A stretch of DNA of 64,000 nt from Aerococcaceae bacterium DSM 111021 (GTDB lineage: Bacteria > Bacillota > Bacilli > Lactobacillales > Aerococcaceae), in assembly GCA_020112395.1 (NCBI GenBank), contig JACCEK010000001.1, forward strand, positions 372,001 through 436,000, given 5' to 3'. Positions 1 through 8,203 of the stretch are shown here, piece by piece. Below the pieces are notes generated by a model. It was not told the origin of the DNA. It saw only the letters and a program-made list of their open reading frames with translations, and searched no databases. Each line of letters opens with the position of its first letter. Positions within the stretch are counted from its first letter, which is position 1. Made by a program: the position numbers and the translations under genes.

Positions 1-1910
1 AGTGTTAAAGGTAATTTTCCAATTGGTGAAAAGTCTCCAGCAATTACTTCAAGTACTGCTTTAGGGAAGGTATCATATCCTACAAGAAGTGCATCAGATT
101 TCTCTTCAATATTTCCTAAAATCCAAGGTATGATAACATTTACTGAAGTAACCACTTTCTTGCCATTTTCATGCATATAATCTACGATTTTATTCAGTTC
201 ATAAAAATTACTTAAAGTAGTTTCTGTATATGTATCTCCATTTAAAGCTACATTCGTTTTATCTTCACAGATTTCTAATTCTAATAAACCTGGAGTTGCA
301 TCGAAATACGACCCACTGACAGGATATAAGAATAACACTGCAAGATCAGCTTCTGTATAATCTTCAACTAGTTCTAAGTTCAATGACTTCGCATCATTTA
401 ATACAAGTTGTTGATACTTTTCAGTCTGTTCTGCATCTTTACCAAATGTTTTAACAAAGACTTTTTGTCCTTTATTTGGTAACACACCATCATTTTTTAG
501 TAATGTCACTGATTTCAGATGGGTTTGATAAGCAGCTTCTTTGGCTTCTTTTTTCTTTTCGTCACTCACTATATTGTTTTCATCTATATAAGTTTTATCA
601 TCAAACAGGCCTAAAGCAAACATTTCAGTCAGAACATTAATATTAGCTTGGTCAATTCGTTGTGGAGAAATCAAATGAGTATTAATTGCTTTCTTAAGGT
701 CCGATACTTGGTTTGTTCCACTTATTAAATCCGTACCAGCATTAATCGCTTTAGCAAAACGACCTGGAACAGATAAATCTTCAACGCCCCATCCAGTTTT
801 ACCCATAATACCAGTATCTGAATTAATATAACCAGTAAAGCCTAACTTATCGCGCAATAAAGTATTAAGTATATAGTGGTTAAATGCCATCCCAACTTCT
901 TCAAATGGAATTGCTTCTCCATCAAAGCTTTGGAAATGACTCTTTTCAATACTTGGTGCTGAATAATATGGCATCATTGAACTTGGGTTATGTTTTGCTG
1001 CTTCAATAAAAGGAGGCAAGTGATACGTTTCTAAACTTCCTTCAGTACGATAAATGTTCCACTTACCTTCTTTATAATGTGGGTCAAATCCATTTTCTCT
1101 AGCTCCACCACCCGGGAAATGTTTAATTGTTAAAGCGATAGAGTCATCCCCTAGTTCTTCACCTTGGAATCCATCAATTAATCGACCAATAATCTCACCT
1201 ATTAATTCAGGTCGTTCACCAAATGTTCCATCTGTTCGTTGCCATCTAGGATCTGTTACAACATCAGCCATATACATATAGCCTTTTCGGATTCCTGAAT
1301 CCAGCCACTCTTGTCTACTATACTTAGCAAAGTCATCAATTATCTGATACCCCTCACCTTGTTCAATATCACCTTGTACTGCAGCAGCGATACCTAATGT
1401 ACCTGGGTATAATGAAAATGCTAAACTATCTAGATCAACATCTAGTAATCTACTTGCAAATTCATTTCGTGAGTTTGACGCGACTAAAACCGGTATCCCG
1501 AGACGTGTTGCTTCAGCAACTTCGTTCAATTTATTAATCCACTCATTAATATCTTTCTTTGGCATATCATCTCTTAGTATAAAATGACGCAAATGTAGCT
1601 TTTCAATTGTTTCGGTTGTTGGGTATTTATCGAGCATTTTCATTGGTGTTCCGTCAGCTTTTTCAAATTCTTCATCAAGTATTTGAGTATTATCGTCTTC
1701 TTTTTTCGCTTTCCCCATACCTAATTGATTAATCATGAGCATTCCGATTTTCTCATCTACATTCATTAATGACACAAGATTTTCAGCTCGTTCTTGACTT
1801 GATAGACGCCAATCTTCATAAGGATCCAAGAGTCCATTGTTATTTAAATCTTTAAACTTTAATCCATCCACTTCTATAATTTGTTTGTTTGATGTTTTTA
1901 ATGTTTTCAT
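1..1910 (-). CDS. Glycoside hydrolase family 3 beta-glucosidase-like enzyme (3' end outside window)
   Basis: GH3 enzymes remove beta-linked glucosyl or related residues from the non-reducing end of glycans. I translated the frame by hand: it opens at an ATG at 1910 behind a GGGGGG-type ribosome binding site and runs without a stop to the window edge, about 636 residues. The motif KHFPGGG lies at residues 263-269. INSDTG follows at about 363-368, with D365 as the likely nucleophile. A GH3 C-terminal domain follows. There is no signal peptide. Residues 19-35 carry DLNNNGLLDPYEDWR, a calcium-loop-like stretch often seen at the start of this GH3 subgroup. The promoter overlaps LacI/CcpA-like operators, which suggests carbon regulation. 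The exact substrate cannot be told; NagZ-type hexosaminidase is less likely given the length. Confidence 0.85.
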   Translation of the reverse strand, partial: MKTLKTSNKQIIEVDGLKFKDLNNNGLLDPYEDWRLSSQERAENLVSLMNVDEKIGMLMINQLGMGKAKKEDDNTQILDEEFEKADGTPMKMLDKYPTTETIEKLHLRHFILRDDMPKKDINEWINKLNEVAEATRLGIPVLVASNSRNEFASRLLDVDLDSLAFSLYPGTLGIAAAVQGDIEQGEGYQIIDDFAKYSRQEWLDSGIRKGYMYMADVVTDPRWQRTDGTFGERPELIGEIIGRLIDGFQGEELGDDSIALTIKHFPGGGARENGFDPHYKEGKWNIYRTEGSLETYHLPPFIEAAKHNPSSMMPYYSAPSIEKSHFQSFDGEAIPFEEVGMAFNHYILNTLLRDKLGFTGYINSDTGIMGKTGWGVEDLSVPGRFAKAINAGTDLISGTNQVSDLKKAINTHLISPQRIDQANINVLTEMFALGLFDDKTYIDENNIVSDEKKKEAKEAAYQTHLKSVTLLKNDGVLPNKGQKVFVKTFGKDAEQTEKYQQLVLNDAKSLNLELVEDYTEADLAVLFLYPVSGSYFDATPGLLELEICEDKTNVALNGDTYTETTLSNFYELNKIVDYMHENGKKVVTSVNVIIPWILGNIEEKSDALLVGYDTFPKAVLEVIAGDFSPIGKLPLT

Positions 1911-1941
1911 TATTTCCCCCCTAAAGTCATCTGATGTTTTC

Positions 1942-1990
1942 ATTTTACCATTTAAAATAAAGCGCTTCAATATTAATTTTAGCGTTTTCA
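1942..1990 (-). promoter_or_regulatory. GH3 gene promoter with two LacI/CcpA-like operators
   Basis: On the minus strand a -35 TTGAAG (1965-1970) is followed by a 17-base spacer and a -10 TAAAAT (1942-1947). The palindromic core AAGCGCTT (1960-1967) overlaps the -35 box. A second element, read on the minus strand as TGAAAACGCTAAAA (1977-1990), matches 12 of 14 positions of the cre consensus. Catabolite repression or a LacI-family repressor of the GH3 gene is an inference from this layout. Confidence 0.5.
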
Positions 1991-2015
1991 TAATGTCATT
2001 CTTAACTTATTTGTA

Positions 2016-2051
2016 TAAAAAAAACACAATGCGTCGACTACATTGTGTTTT
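2016..2051 (-). terminator. Rho-independent terminator of the alpha/beta hydrolase gene
   Basis: The minus strand reads stem AACACAATG / CATTGTGTT with a 9-base loop followed by a run of eight T. It lies directly after the hydrolase stop codon and separates that gene from the GH3 promoter. Confidence 0.85.
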
Positions 2052-2059
2052 ACTATTAT

Positions 2060-2899
2060 TTAACCCCAAAGCTTATCAAAGTTTTCTTCAGTCGTTTTAA
2101 AAACATCGTCTTTCTCTTTTGTATAAGCAGCTGATAAAAACTCTGCCATCCTGGCCATCTCTAAAAATGGTACCTTATGGCCACCTTGGTTGTTTAATTT
2201 TAAATATACATATTTACCTTCAGGTATGCTATTTGCTTGTTCAACAAACTCTTCACTATAAGTATAAGGTACGACAGGATCAACTTTAGAATGCCATAAT
2301 AATAATGGTCGTCCTTCAATTGCCTTCATATTCAAGCTTAAATCATGCTTTTTGAAAAACTCAATCATCTCATCATATGTATTCTTAGCATTAGGTATTA
2401 AATGCTCATAGTTATCTACTTGACTAACATATTGGCTAATTACCCAATCATTGAATTTCAGTTGTTGAGGAGATCCCATTAAGATAACACTCGCTTTGAC
2501 ATTTTTGTTTGATTTAAAAATCAATGACGTGGTCATACCCCCCATGGACATCCCAGCCACTGCTATAAATTCATCTTTAATCAATTTTTTGTTCCGATAA
2601 TAATGAACTAACTCAGGAAATTCATTAACATTACTCATTAAGGCTTCGAAAAATAAAATACCGTTTGTATTTAAATCAATTCCATACTTACGTCTAGACC
2701 CGTGATGCTTAGCATCTGGCATAACAACTCGAAACCCACGCTTAGCAATTTCATTACCAAATGTCATACTTGAGTCTTTACTACCTGTAAAGCCGTGATA
2801 AAAAATAGCCAATGGAGCTTCTTTATCTTCTAAATTGGCATCAATTATTTCAATTACCGGGATTTCATTAATATAATAATATTTCGTAATATGACGCAT
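2060..2899 (-). CDS. Alpha/beta hydrolase (esterase or prolyl-oligopeptidase-like fold)
   Basis: A 279-residue cytosolic serine hydrolase of the group that includes B. subtilis YitV. The nucleophile elbow GMSMGG places the catalytic Ser at residue 118. YHGFTGSKDS at 34-43 forms the oxyanion side. HSKVDPVVP places Asp at 207 and GGHKVP places His at 241, so the triad is complete. The start has a good GGAGG box 8 bases upstream. The gene stands alone between its own promoter and terminator. The natural substrate is unknown; a short-chain carboxylester is the usual guess for this family. Confidence 0.8.
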   Translation of the reverse strand: MRHITKYYYINEIPVIEIIDANLEDKEAPLAIFYHGFTGSKDSSMTFGNEIAKRGFRVVMPDAKHHGSRRKYGIDLNTNGILFFEALMSNVNEFPELVHYYRNKKLIKDEFIAVAGMSMGGMTTSLIFKSNKNVKASVILMGSPQQLKFNDWVISQYVSQVDNYEHLIPNAKNTYDEMIEFFKKHDLSLNMKAIEGRPLLLWHSKVDPVVPYTYSEEFVEQANSIPEGKYVYLKLNNQGGHKVPFLEMARMAEFLSAAYTKEKDDVFKTTEENFDKLWG

Positions 2900-2935
2900 A
2901 AAATTCCTCCATTTAATGTTTTTCTATTCATTGAT

Positions 2936-2965
2936 ATTGTACCTAATTTCAACTGATAAAAACAA
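2936..2965 (-). promoter_or_regulatory. Promoter of the alpha/beta hydrolase gene
   Basis: Minus strand -35 TTGTTT (2960-2965), 18-base spacer, -10 TACAAT (2936-2941), about 40 bases upstream of the start codon. It is divergent from the HAD gene promoter at 2979-3007. Confidence 0.5.
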
Positions 2966-2978
2966 TTTTAATTATCAT

Positions 2979-3007
2979 TTGTATGATTCATTATAATTAA
3001 GTATAAT
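2979..3007 (+). promoter_or_regulatory. Promoter of the Cof-type HAD gene
   Basis: -35 TTGTAT (2979-2984), 17-base spacer, -10 TATAAT (3002-3007), placed 28 bases before the start codon chosen for the HAD gene. Confidence 0.6.
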
Positions 3008-3034
3008 CATTACTATATGAAAGGAGTTTCTTAC

Positions 3035-3844
3035 ATGCATCAACATTTAATTGCTATCGATTTAGATGGCACAACTTTAAATAATCAATCTAAATTGTCT
3101 CGATTCACTATCGAAACTTTGAGAAAATTAGATAATCTTGGACACCTAGTAATGATTGTTACAGGTCGTCCATACAGAAATAGTATCGATATTTATAATG
3201 AAATGAATATAAATTCACCCATGGTGAACTTCAATGGAGCGTACTGTCATCATCCAAAGAAAAATGACTGGCTACCCGCCTACCATGAAGAATTAGATAA
3301 AGAGATTGCCTTTGAGCTTTTCGCTCATCAAGATGATCTAGATATCAATCTATTAATTGCCGAAGGTAGAGACAGGATGTTCACCTCGTCTATGAATTTA
3401 CCAGATAGTCCATTCTTTCCAAAAGATATCGCTGAAATAAGTCAGTTAAATCGGACAAATCTTACAAAAAATCCAACTGCTTTAACAATTTTGTGTGATG
3501 TTGAAAAGCAAGAAATGATTGAAGAGCGTATTATGGCTCGATATGGTGATGATGTTTCAGTGCGTACTTGGGGTGGTATTCTACCGATTCTTGAAGTAGT
3601 TAGACAAGGTATCAACAAGTCTGTTGCTGTAAAAAAAGTCAGTGAATTCTATCATATTCCAAATGAGAATGTATTAGCATTCGGAGATGAAAATAATGAT
3701 TTAGAAATGTTACAACATGCTGGGTTAGGTGTAGCTATGAAAAATGCTACAGATGAGATCAAAGGCATTGCTGATACTCAAACAAAATTTACTAATGATG
3801 AAGATGGACTAGCACACTTCTTAACGAACTATTTTAATTTATAA
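3035..3844 (+). CDS. Cof-type HAD phosphatase
   Basis: A 269-residue haloacid-dehalogenase-family phosphatase of the Cof subfamily, which dephosphorylates sugar phosphates, nucleotides or flavin phosphates. Motif I is IAIDLDGTTL, with D9 as nucleophile and D11 as acid/base. TGRPY near residue 44 supplies motif II. FGDENNDLEML near residue 216 is motif IV. I chose the ATG at 3035 because AAGGAG (3021-3026) sits 8 bases before it, while the earlier in-frame ATG at 3017 lies upstream of that site. It is one of the few plus-strand genes here and is a single-gene transcription unit. A second Cof paralogue lies at 22316-23116. Confidence 0.85.
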   Translation: MHQHLIAIDLDGTTLNNQSKLSRFTIETLRKLDNLGHLVMIVTGRPYRNSIDIYNEMNINSPMVNFNGAYCHHPKKNDWLPAYHEELDKEIAFELFAHQDDLDINLLIAEGRDRMFTSSMNLPDSPFFPKDIAEISQLNRTNLTKNPTALTILCDVEKQEMIEERIMARYGDDVSVRTWGGILPILEVVRQGINKSVAVKKVSEFYHIPNENVLAFGDENNDLEMLQHAGLGVAMKNATDEIKGIADTQTKFTNDEDGLAHFLTNYFNL

Positions 3845-3851
3845 TATATAA

Positions 3852-3882
3852 CCCTCATGGTTTTACTATGAGGGCCTTTTTA
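3852..3882 (+). terminator. Terminator of the Cof-type HAD gene
   Basis: Stem CCCTCAT (3852-3858) / ATGAGGG (3868-3874) followed by CCTTTTTAT. Confidence 0.85.
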
Positions 3883-3883
3883 T

Positions 3884-3916
3884 GCAAAAAAACACCAGCA
3901 ATTTCTCACTGGTGTT
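3884..3916 (-). terminator. Terminator of the YitT-like gene
   Basis: Minus strand stem AACACCAG / CTGGTGTT (3891-3898 with 3909-3916) followed by a run of T. With the preceding plus-strand hairpin it insulates two convergent units. Confidence 0.85.
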
Positions 3917-3921
3917 CATGA

Positions 3922-4836
3922 TTATATTTGATTTTTGATTTGTTTTAGTTTGATTTGCTGCTCTCGGTTTAAGTAATTTCCGTTCACTCTCGTTGACTGA
4001 ATAATATTTACAAAAGCATGGATATCAGCTTCCCCAATCGCCATCTCTAAATCATAAAGTTCATATCGGTTAATTACTATCATAAGTGTATTTCGTGTTT
4101 TTTTCGAATACCCACCACGACCATCAAGGATAGTAATCCCACGATGGATACGTCCGTATATCGACTTAACTACTTCATCTTCCTTATCAGTCACAATAAA
4201 TGCTGTTAAACGTTGCTCATTTGTATGAATTGAATTCACAACTCTTGAAGTAACATACATTGAAATCAATGTATATAGAGCGAATTCCCATGAATAGAGA
4301 AATCCTGCACCAACGATAACGACTGAATTAATAAGTAAAGACAATGAACCCACGTTTATTGGCACTAAGCGATTAACCACTAAGGCAATAATATCGATTC
4401 CTCCAGCAGACATACCGAACTTAATCGTTAACCCTCCACCTAGACCATTCAAAGCACCTGCTACAATTCCATTTAATAATGGATTAGAAGATACTTGTTG
4501 AACAGGTATAACTAAAGTAAATGCCGTTAATGTAGCTACAACGACGATCGTTAAAATTGTAAACCGGCGGCCCAACTTCATATAACTTAATATAAGTAAC
4601 GGAATATTAAGTAAAAAGTTTAAGGTTCCTGTCTGAATAATATGACCATATGGAGTAAATTGTTTAAGTGAGTACGTAATTAACTGCGATATACCAGTTA
4701 CTCCCCCACTATAAATATCCCCTGGTATTAAAAACATATTCAGAGACACCGCGAAACATAATGCTGCAAATATAATGATGAATATTTGGATGACGACATT
4801 AAGCGCAGGATATTGTGATAGAACTTTATTAATCAT
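3922..4836 (-). CDS. YitT family membrane protein (DUF161 + DUF2179)
   Basis: A 304-residue integral membrane protein of the widespread YitT family, whose function is not established. The N-terminal two thirds hold about six hydrophobic segments, with the family motif GGVTGISQLI around residues 44-53 and a second glycine-rich AGALNGLGGGL near 126-136. The last 90 residues are a soluble DUF2179 domain containing GRGGYSKK. Start: AAGGTGATCACTA ribosome binding site before ATG. It follows the small gene at 4848-5291 by only 11 bases, so the two are probably one operon. Confidence 0.85.
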   Translation of the reverse strand: MINKVLSQYPALNVVIQIFIIIFAALCFAVSLNMFLIPGDIYSGGVTGISQLITYSLKQFTPYGHIIQTGTLNFLLNIPLLILSYMKLGRRFTILTIVVVATLTAFTLVIPVQQVSSNPLLNGIVAGALNGLGGGLTIKFGMSAGGIDIIALVVNRLVPINVGSLSLLINSVVIVGAGFLYSWEFALYTLISMYVTSRVVNSIHTNEQRLTAFIVTDKEDEVVKSIYGRIHRGITILDGRGGYSKKTRNTLMIVINRYELYDLEMAIGEADIHAFVNIIQSTRVNGNYLNREQQIKLKQIKNQI

Positions 4837-4847
4837 TAGTGATCACC

Positions 4848-5291
4848 TTACATTGCTTTTCCAGATTCACCTAGTACGCTTACTAAGTCTGTTTGTAAAC
4901 CTTTTGCAATGCCTGAACCCATAACTAATGTCTGGTATAATGGCTCAGCATCTTCACCCGTTCTAAGTAGTGAACGTAAGAATACTTCTCCGTCACCTGC
5001 TAGAAAAAGACTGTAATAACCTGTTTTCATTTCGTTCAATGAATTTAACAATTCAAATGCATCCGCTTCTTTACTACGGTCCGTTAATAAGTGAACGTGG
5101 CGATAGATAATTTGAGCGTCAGCATAGTTATCTTTCGATGCTTGAATGATTACCTCAACAACTAGAGCACGCTCTGTAGTAAGACGAAAGTTAAAACGAT
5201 ATAAAACATGACCATTTTCAATTTCTTTCTTGTTAAACGGAATGTTCATTTCATTTAGTTTGTTTTCAAAATTAGTATGAATAATAGACAT
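4848..5291 (-). CDS. Conserved hypothetical protein, possible YbjN-like fold
   Basis: A 147-residue soluble protein without signal peptide or membrane segment. I place the start at the ATG at 5291 because GGAGGG lies 7 bases upstream; a longer frame starting 36 bases earlier has no such site. The sequence alternates strands and helices (a helix near 5-18, then VLYRF, LVVEVIIQ), which faintly recalls the YbjN/type III chaperone fold, but I cannot confirm this. It is translationally close to the YitT gene, so a role linked to that membrane protein is possible. Confidence 0.6.
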   Translation of the reverse strand: MSIIHTNFENKLNEMNIPFNKKEIENGHVLYRFNFRLTTERALVVEVIIQASKDNYADAQIIYRHVHLLTDRSKEADAFELLNSLNEMKTGYYSLFLAGDGEVFLRSLLRTGEDAEPLYQTLVMGSGIAKGLQTDLVSVLGESGKAM

Positions 5292-5356
5292 TATTTTCCC
5301 TCCAATAAATTCAATAATCAACAACAAGTTAAGTATATCATTTATTACTTAAGGAA

Positions 5357-5392
5357 CAAACCCTACAATCTAGTATAAAATTGTAAGGTTTG
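5357..5392. repeat. 13-bp imperfect inverted repeat between yeiH-like and YbjN-like genes
   Basis: CAAACCCTACAAT (5357-5369) pairs with ATTGTAAGGTTTG (5380-5392), one mismatch, loop 10 bases. No T run follows on either strand, so it is either a weak terminator of the YeiH-like gene or an operator for the YbjN-like/YitT unit. Confidence 0.55.
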
Positions 5393-5439
5393 AAAAATTA
5401 ATCTATAATGTTTTTTTAAATATTTTTTGTGTTGTCTTA

Positions 5440-6468
5440 CTACACTTGTCCAAGCATCACTTGAATGACAAATGAGACAACTACAACTAATATAGATATA
5501 ATAAATCCATGTACCATAGGTAAAAATCCATTTTGAGCCACTGCTTTAAAATTTGTTCTTAAACCAATTGCTCCTAAACTCATCACCATAAAGAATTTAC
5601 TTACTGTTGATAACGATGATCCAAAATCAGCTGATATGACGCCAACTGAACGTAATATGACCATGATTAAAAAGAATAGTATAAACCAAGGAATCACTCT
5701 CGTTAATTTAAATGTTGCGTCTGAACTTTCATCATCTTGACGGGCCTTTTGTTCAATCCGTTGATTAATAATCGAGTAAATAAATACAATTGGAACGATG
5801 GCTAATGTTCTAGTTAATTTAACAATCACAGCATAATTTCCTGCCGCTTCTGAGAAAGCATAGCTTGCAGCAACAACCGACGAAGTATCGTTAATTGCAG
5901 TCCCTGCCCATAATCCAAATCCTAAATCAGTCATGCCGAAAAATTGTCCCGCAATTGGGAATAAAATAACCATTAAAATATCAAAAATAAATGTCGCTGA
6001 TAAGGCATAAGCTATATCTTCATCTTTGGCTTTAATAATAGGTGAAACTGCAGCAATGGCACTGCCACCACACACACCTGTTCCTACGGAAATTAAGTTA
6101 GATAATTTCCAGTCCATATTAAACCACTTTCCTATCAAGTTACCAAATATAAAAGCGGTAGCTAAAGTAAATACCATCACTATTAGAGAGAACTTCCCAA
6201 CCTCTACAACTTGAGTCAAGCTTAAAGACGCTCCCATTAGAACGATGGAGACTTTGAGCAATCGTTTCGCAACTAAATCTATTCCTGTAAAGGATGGTAA
6301 CAACTTCTTTACAAGCGGATGCAGAACCATCCCAATTAACATCGCCATTACACTGGCTCCAATATACCCATTTGGCAAGACATTGGTAATCATTATTGAA
6401 ACAACTGCTAATATCAAAGTCACTACAATTCCATATAAAGCATTTATAACTGTTGAATTCTTACGCAT
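5440..6468 (-). CDS. YeiH family (UPF0324) putative inner-membrane transporter
   Basis: A 342-residue protein with about ten hydrophobic segments, belonging to the YeiH/UPF0324 family, annotated elsewhere as putative sulfate or sulfite exporter. Recognisable family stretches are GTGVCGGSAIAAVSP (about residues 128-142) and AGTAINDTSSVVAASYAFSE (about 188-207). No LysR-type regulator, the usual YeiH neighbour in Gram-negatives, is present. The start has AGGAG 6 bases upstream. It stands between a dus terminator and the inverted repeat at 5357, so is likely monocistronic. Substrate is unproven. Confidence 0.8.
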   Translation of the reverse strand: MRKNSTVINALYGIVVTLILAVVSIMITNVLPNGYIGASVMAMLIGMVLHPLVKKLLPSFTGIDLVAKRLLKVSIVLMGASLSLTQVVEVGKFSLIVMVFTLATAFIFGNLIGKWFNMDWKLSNLISVGTGVCGGSAIAAVSPIIKAKDEDIAYALSATFIFDILMVILFPIAGQFFGMTDLGFGLWAGTAINDTSSVVAASYAFSEAAGNYAVIVKLTRTLAIVPIVFIYSIINQRIEQKARQDDESSDATFKLTRVIPWFILFFLIMVILRSVGVISADFGSSLSTVSKFFMVMSLGAIGLRTNFKAVAQNGFLPMVHGFIISILVVVVSFVIQVMLGQV

Positions 6469-6491
6469 AATTATCTCCTATCTACTATATA

Positions 6492-6530
6492 TAAAAAGAA
6501 GCCATAGATATTAATAGCATTTCTATAGCT
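6492..6530 (-). terminator. Terminator of the dus gene
   Basis: Minus strand stem AGCTATAGA / TCTATGGCT (6522-6530 with 6500-6508, one G-U pair), loop 13, followed by TCTTTTTAT. Confidence 0.65.
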
Positions 6531-6535
6531 CTTCA

Positions 6536-7516
6536 TTAAATTACATCCGACGTTAGAAATTTATTCTCGAAGTGGTCAATTAACTGACGTGCTTCGTCTG
6601 TTGTATTTGTCTCCATTAATTGGATGCGCAAATCATTGGCTCCTTTAAACTCGCGCACATAAATCTTAAAGTAGCGACGTAAAGGTCTGAAATGACGTTG
6701 CCCATCTTCATTATATTGATCAAATAAGTCTAGATGGAATCTTAATAAGTCTAATAATTCTTTTGGACTGTGGTCTTTTTTATCTACTTCAAAAGCAAAC
6801 GGATTTTTAAAGACACCACGTCCAATCATAACACCATCCACACCGTATTTCTCTACTAATTCCAAACCTGTTTGGCGATCTGGAATATCACCATTAATCG
6901 TAATCAATGTGTTTGGAGCAATTTCATCACGTAGTTTCATAATGTCAGGAATTAATTCCCAATGAGCGTCTTCTTTACTCATTTCTTTCTTAGTTCTTAA
7001 GTGAATCGATAAGTTAACAATATCTTGTTTTAACAAGTGAGTTAACCAACCTCTCCACTCGTCAACTTTTAAATAACCTAAACGCGTTTTAACACTTACG
7101 GGTAAACCTCCTGCTTTTGCAGCTTGGATAAGCTCAGCAGCGACGTCTTCTCGCTTGATTAAGCCACTACCACGCCCATGTTTTACAACATTTGGTGCTG
7201 GGCAACCCATATTAATATCAAGGCCGCTAAAGCCCATTTCTGCCATACCAATGCTCATTTGTTCAAAGTACTCTGGACGATCTCCCCAAATATGAGCAAC
7301 AATTGGCTCTTCATCTTCAGTAAAAGTTAAACGGCCACGAACACTTTCAATCCCATCAGGATGACAGTAACTTTCAGAGTTTGTAAATTCCGTAAAATAT
7401 ACATCAGGTTCTGCGGCTTTTTGAACGACATGGCGAAAAACAACATCAGTCACGTCTTCCATAGGTGCCAGGATAAAAAATGGTTTAGGTAAATCATGCC
7501 AAAAATTAGAAGTCAT
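6536..7516 (-). CDS. dus: tRNA-dihydrouridine synthase
   Basis: A 326-residue FMN enzyme that reduces uridines in the tRNA D-loop with NADPH. The TIM-barrel start [11 protein letters not shown] (14-24) binds FMN. NMGCPAP carries the catalytic Cys at residue 105. VKTRLGY follows near 152 and GDIPDRQTG near 216. The last 80 residues form the helical tRNA-binding domain. The start codon is preceded by AAAGGA at somewhat long spacing. It probably once followed rplS directly, because a copy of the rplS terminator lies 60 bases upstream. DusB and other subfamilies cannot be separated by eye. Confidence 0.9.
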   Translation of the reverse strand: MTSNFWHDLPKPFFILAPMEDVTDVVFRHVVQKAAEPDVYFTEFTNSESYCHPDGIESVRGRLTFTEDEEPIVAHIWGDRPEYFEQMSIGMAEMGFSGLDINMGCPAPNVVKHGRGSGLIKREDVAAELIQAAKAGGLPVSVKTRLGYLKVDEWRGWLTHLLKQDIVNLSIHLRTKKEMSKEDAHWELIPDIMKLRDEIAPNTLITINGDIPDRQTGLELVEKYGVDGVMIGRGVFKNPFAFEVDKKDHSPKELLDLLRFHLDLFDQYNEDGQRHFRPLRRYFKIYVREFKGANDLRIQLMETNTTDEARQLIDHFENKFLTSDVI

Positions 7517-7850
7517 ACTATTATCAATTCCTTTCTTAAGTCATTTCTTTCTTCATTGTGTCAGTTATATAAAATTCAAATAAAAAAGCTAAGAATAGCA
7601 TCAAAGCCATTCTTAGCCTGTTCATTATAAGCAGCAATTCGATTGCATCATTGCAATCAAGCTACTTAATTAGTTCATTTACTAAAATACATGTAAATGA
7701 CTAAGATTGATGAATTGGCAAAACATAGCATAACGTAAGATGACTTAAAAGTCTAGATTAAATACTTGATAATCAGAACTAAATTAAGCTTTTTATAAAT
7801 ATATTTGATATAATAATAATGATTAATTATATGAAATGGGAGTTGATAGG
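7517..7850. other. Intergenic region between dus and the plus-strand cassette
   Basis: 334 bases without a gene. It holds the dus leader (7517-7576), a minus-strand terminator that has no gene upstream of it (7577-7617), and AT-rich sequence with the small repeat ATTGCATCATTGCAAT (7652-7667). The promoter of the cassette has a good -10 TATAAT at 7809-7814 but no convincing -35 box. Confidence 0.6.
7577..7617 (-). terminator. Orphan terminator, near-copy of the rplS terminator
   Basis: Minus strand stem GCTAAGAATGGC / GCTATTCTTAGC followed by TTTTTTATTTG. The first 19 bases (7577-7595) and the last 13 (7605-7617) are identical to the true rplS terminator at 8910-8952. No minus-strand gene ends here: the next genes to the right are on the plus strand. 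Confidence 0.75.
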
Positions 7851-8186
7851 ATGGATGACAATTTCGATTCAATCGTCAAAGAAAAAATTAGACCCTATAA
7901 TATTCTTAACAATATCTTTTTTATTTTAGTCATTATAGGCGGCTTTATATTAGCCGGAAACATTTCTACCACTTATAGTTATGATACAACTGGATATTTT
8001 CCAGTCGAAACCACTACCACTGATAACTTCACTCTTTTCTCTGTTTTTATTAATATTGTTGGCTCTTACTCACTGCTATTTGTGTTTATACGTGTGACAA
8101 TCTTGTCATATGGCGAAAAAATACGTGCAAATCTATATGATCAACAGATCTATTCAAAGTTATTTGAAATATCTTTGAAAGAATAA
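7851..8186 (+). CDS. Small two-pass membrane protein of unknown function
   Basis: I do not recognise this gene. It encodes 111 residues. An amphipathic N-terminus (MDDNFDSIVKEKIRP) is followed by a hydrophobic segment at about 17-37, a Thr/Tyr-rich extracytoplasmic loop at 38-60, a second hydrophobic segment at about 61-86 and a charged tail. The ATG at 7851 is preferred over the one at 7836 because GGGAG (7838-7842) lies 8 bases before it. The secreted-protein gene at 8204 begins 17 bases after its stop, so the two are very probably co-transcribed. Together they interrupt the rplS-dus order. Confidence 0.65.
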   Translation: MDDNFDSIVKEKIRPYNILNNIFFILVIIGGFILAGNISTTYSYDTTGYFPVETTTTDNFTLFSVFINIVGSYSLLFVFIRVTILSYGEKIRANLYDQQIYSKLFEISLKE

Positions 8187-8203
8187 GTAAGGAGATGATT
8201 TTT

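Noticed and set aside
1837-2100. An 87-codon plus-strand open frame across the GH3 start
   Set aside because: It overlaps the GH3 start, its promoter and a terminator; low-complexity hydrophobic translation, so chance.
3017-3034. Upstream ATG as start of the Cof-type HAD gene
   Set aside because: The ribosome binding site AAGGAG lies inside that extension and serves the ATG at 3035.
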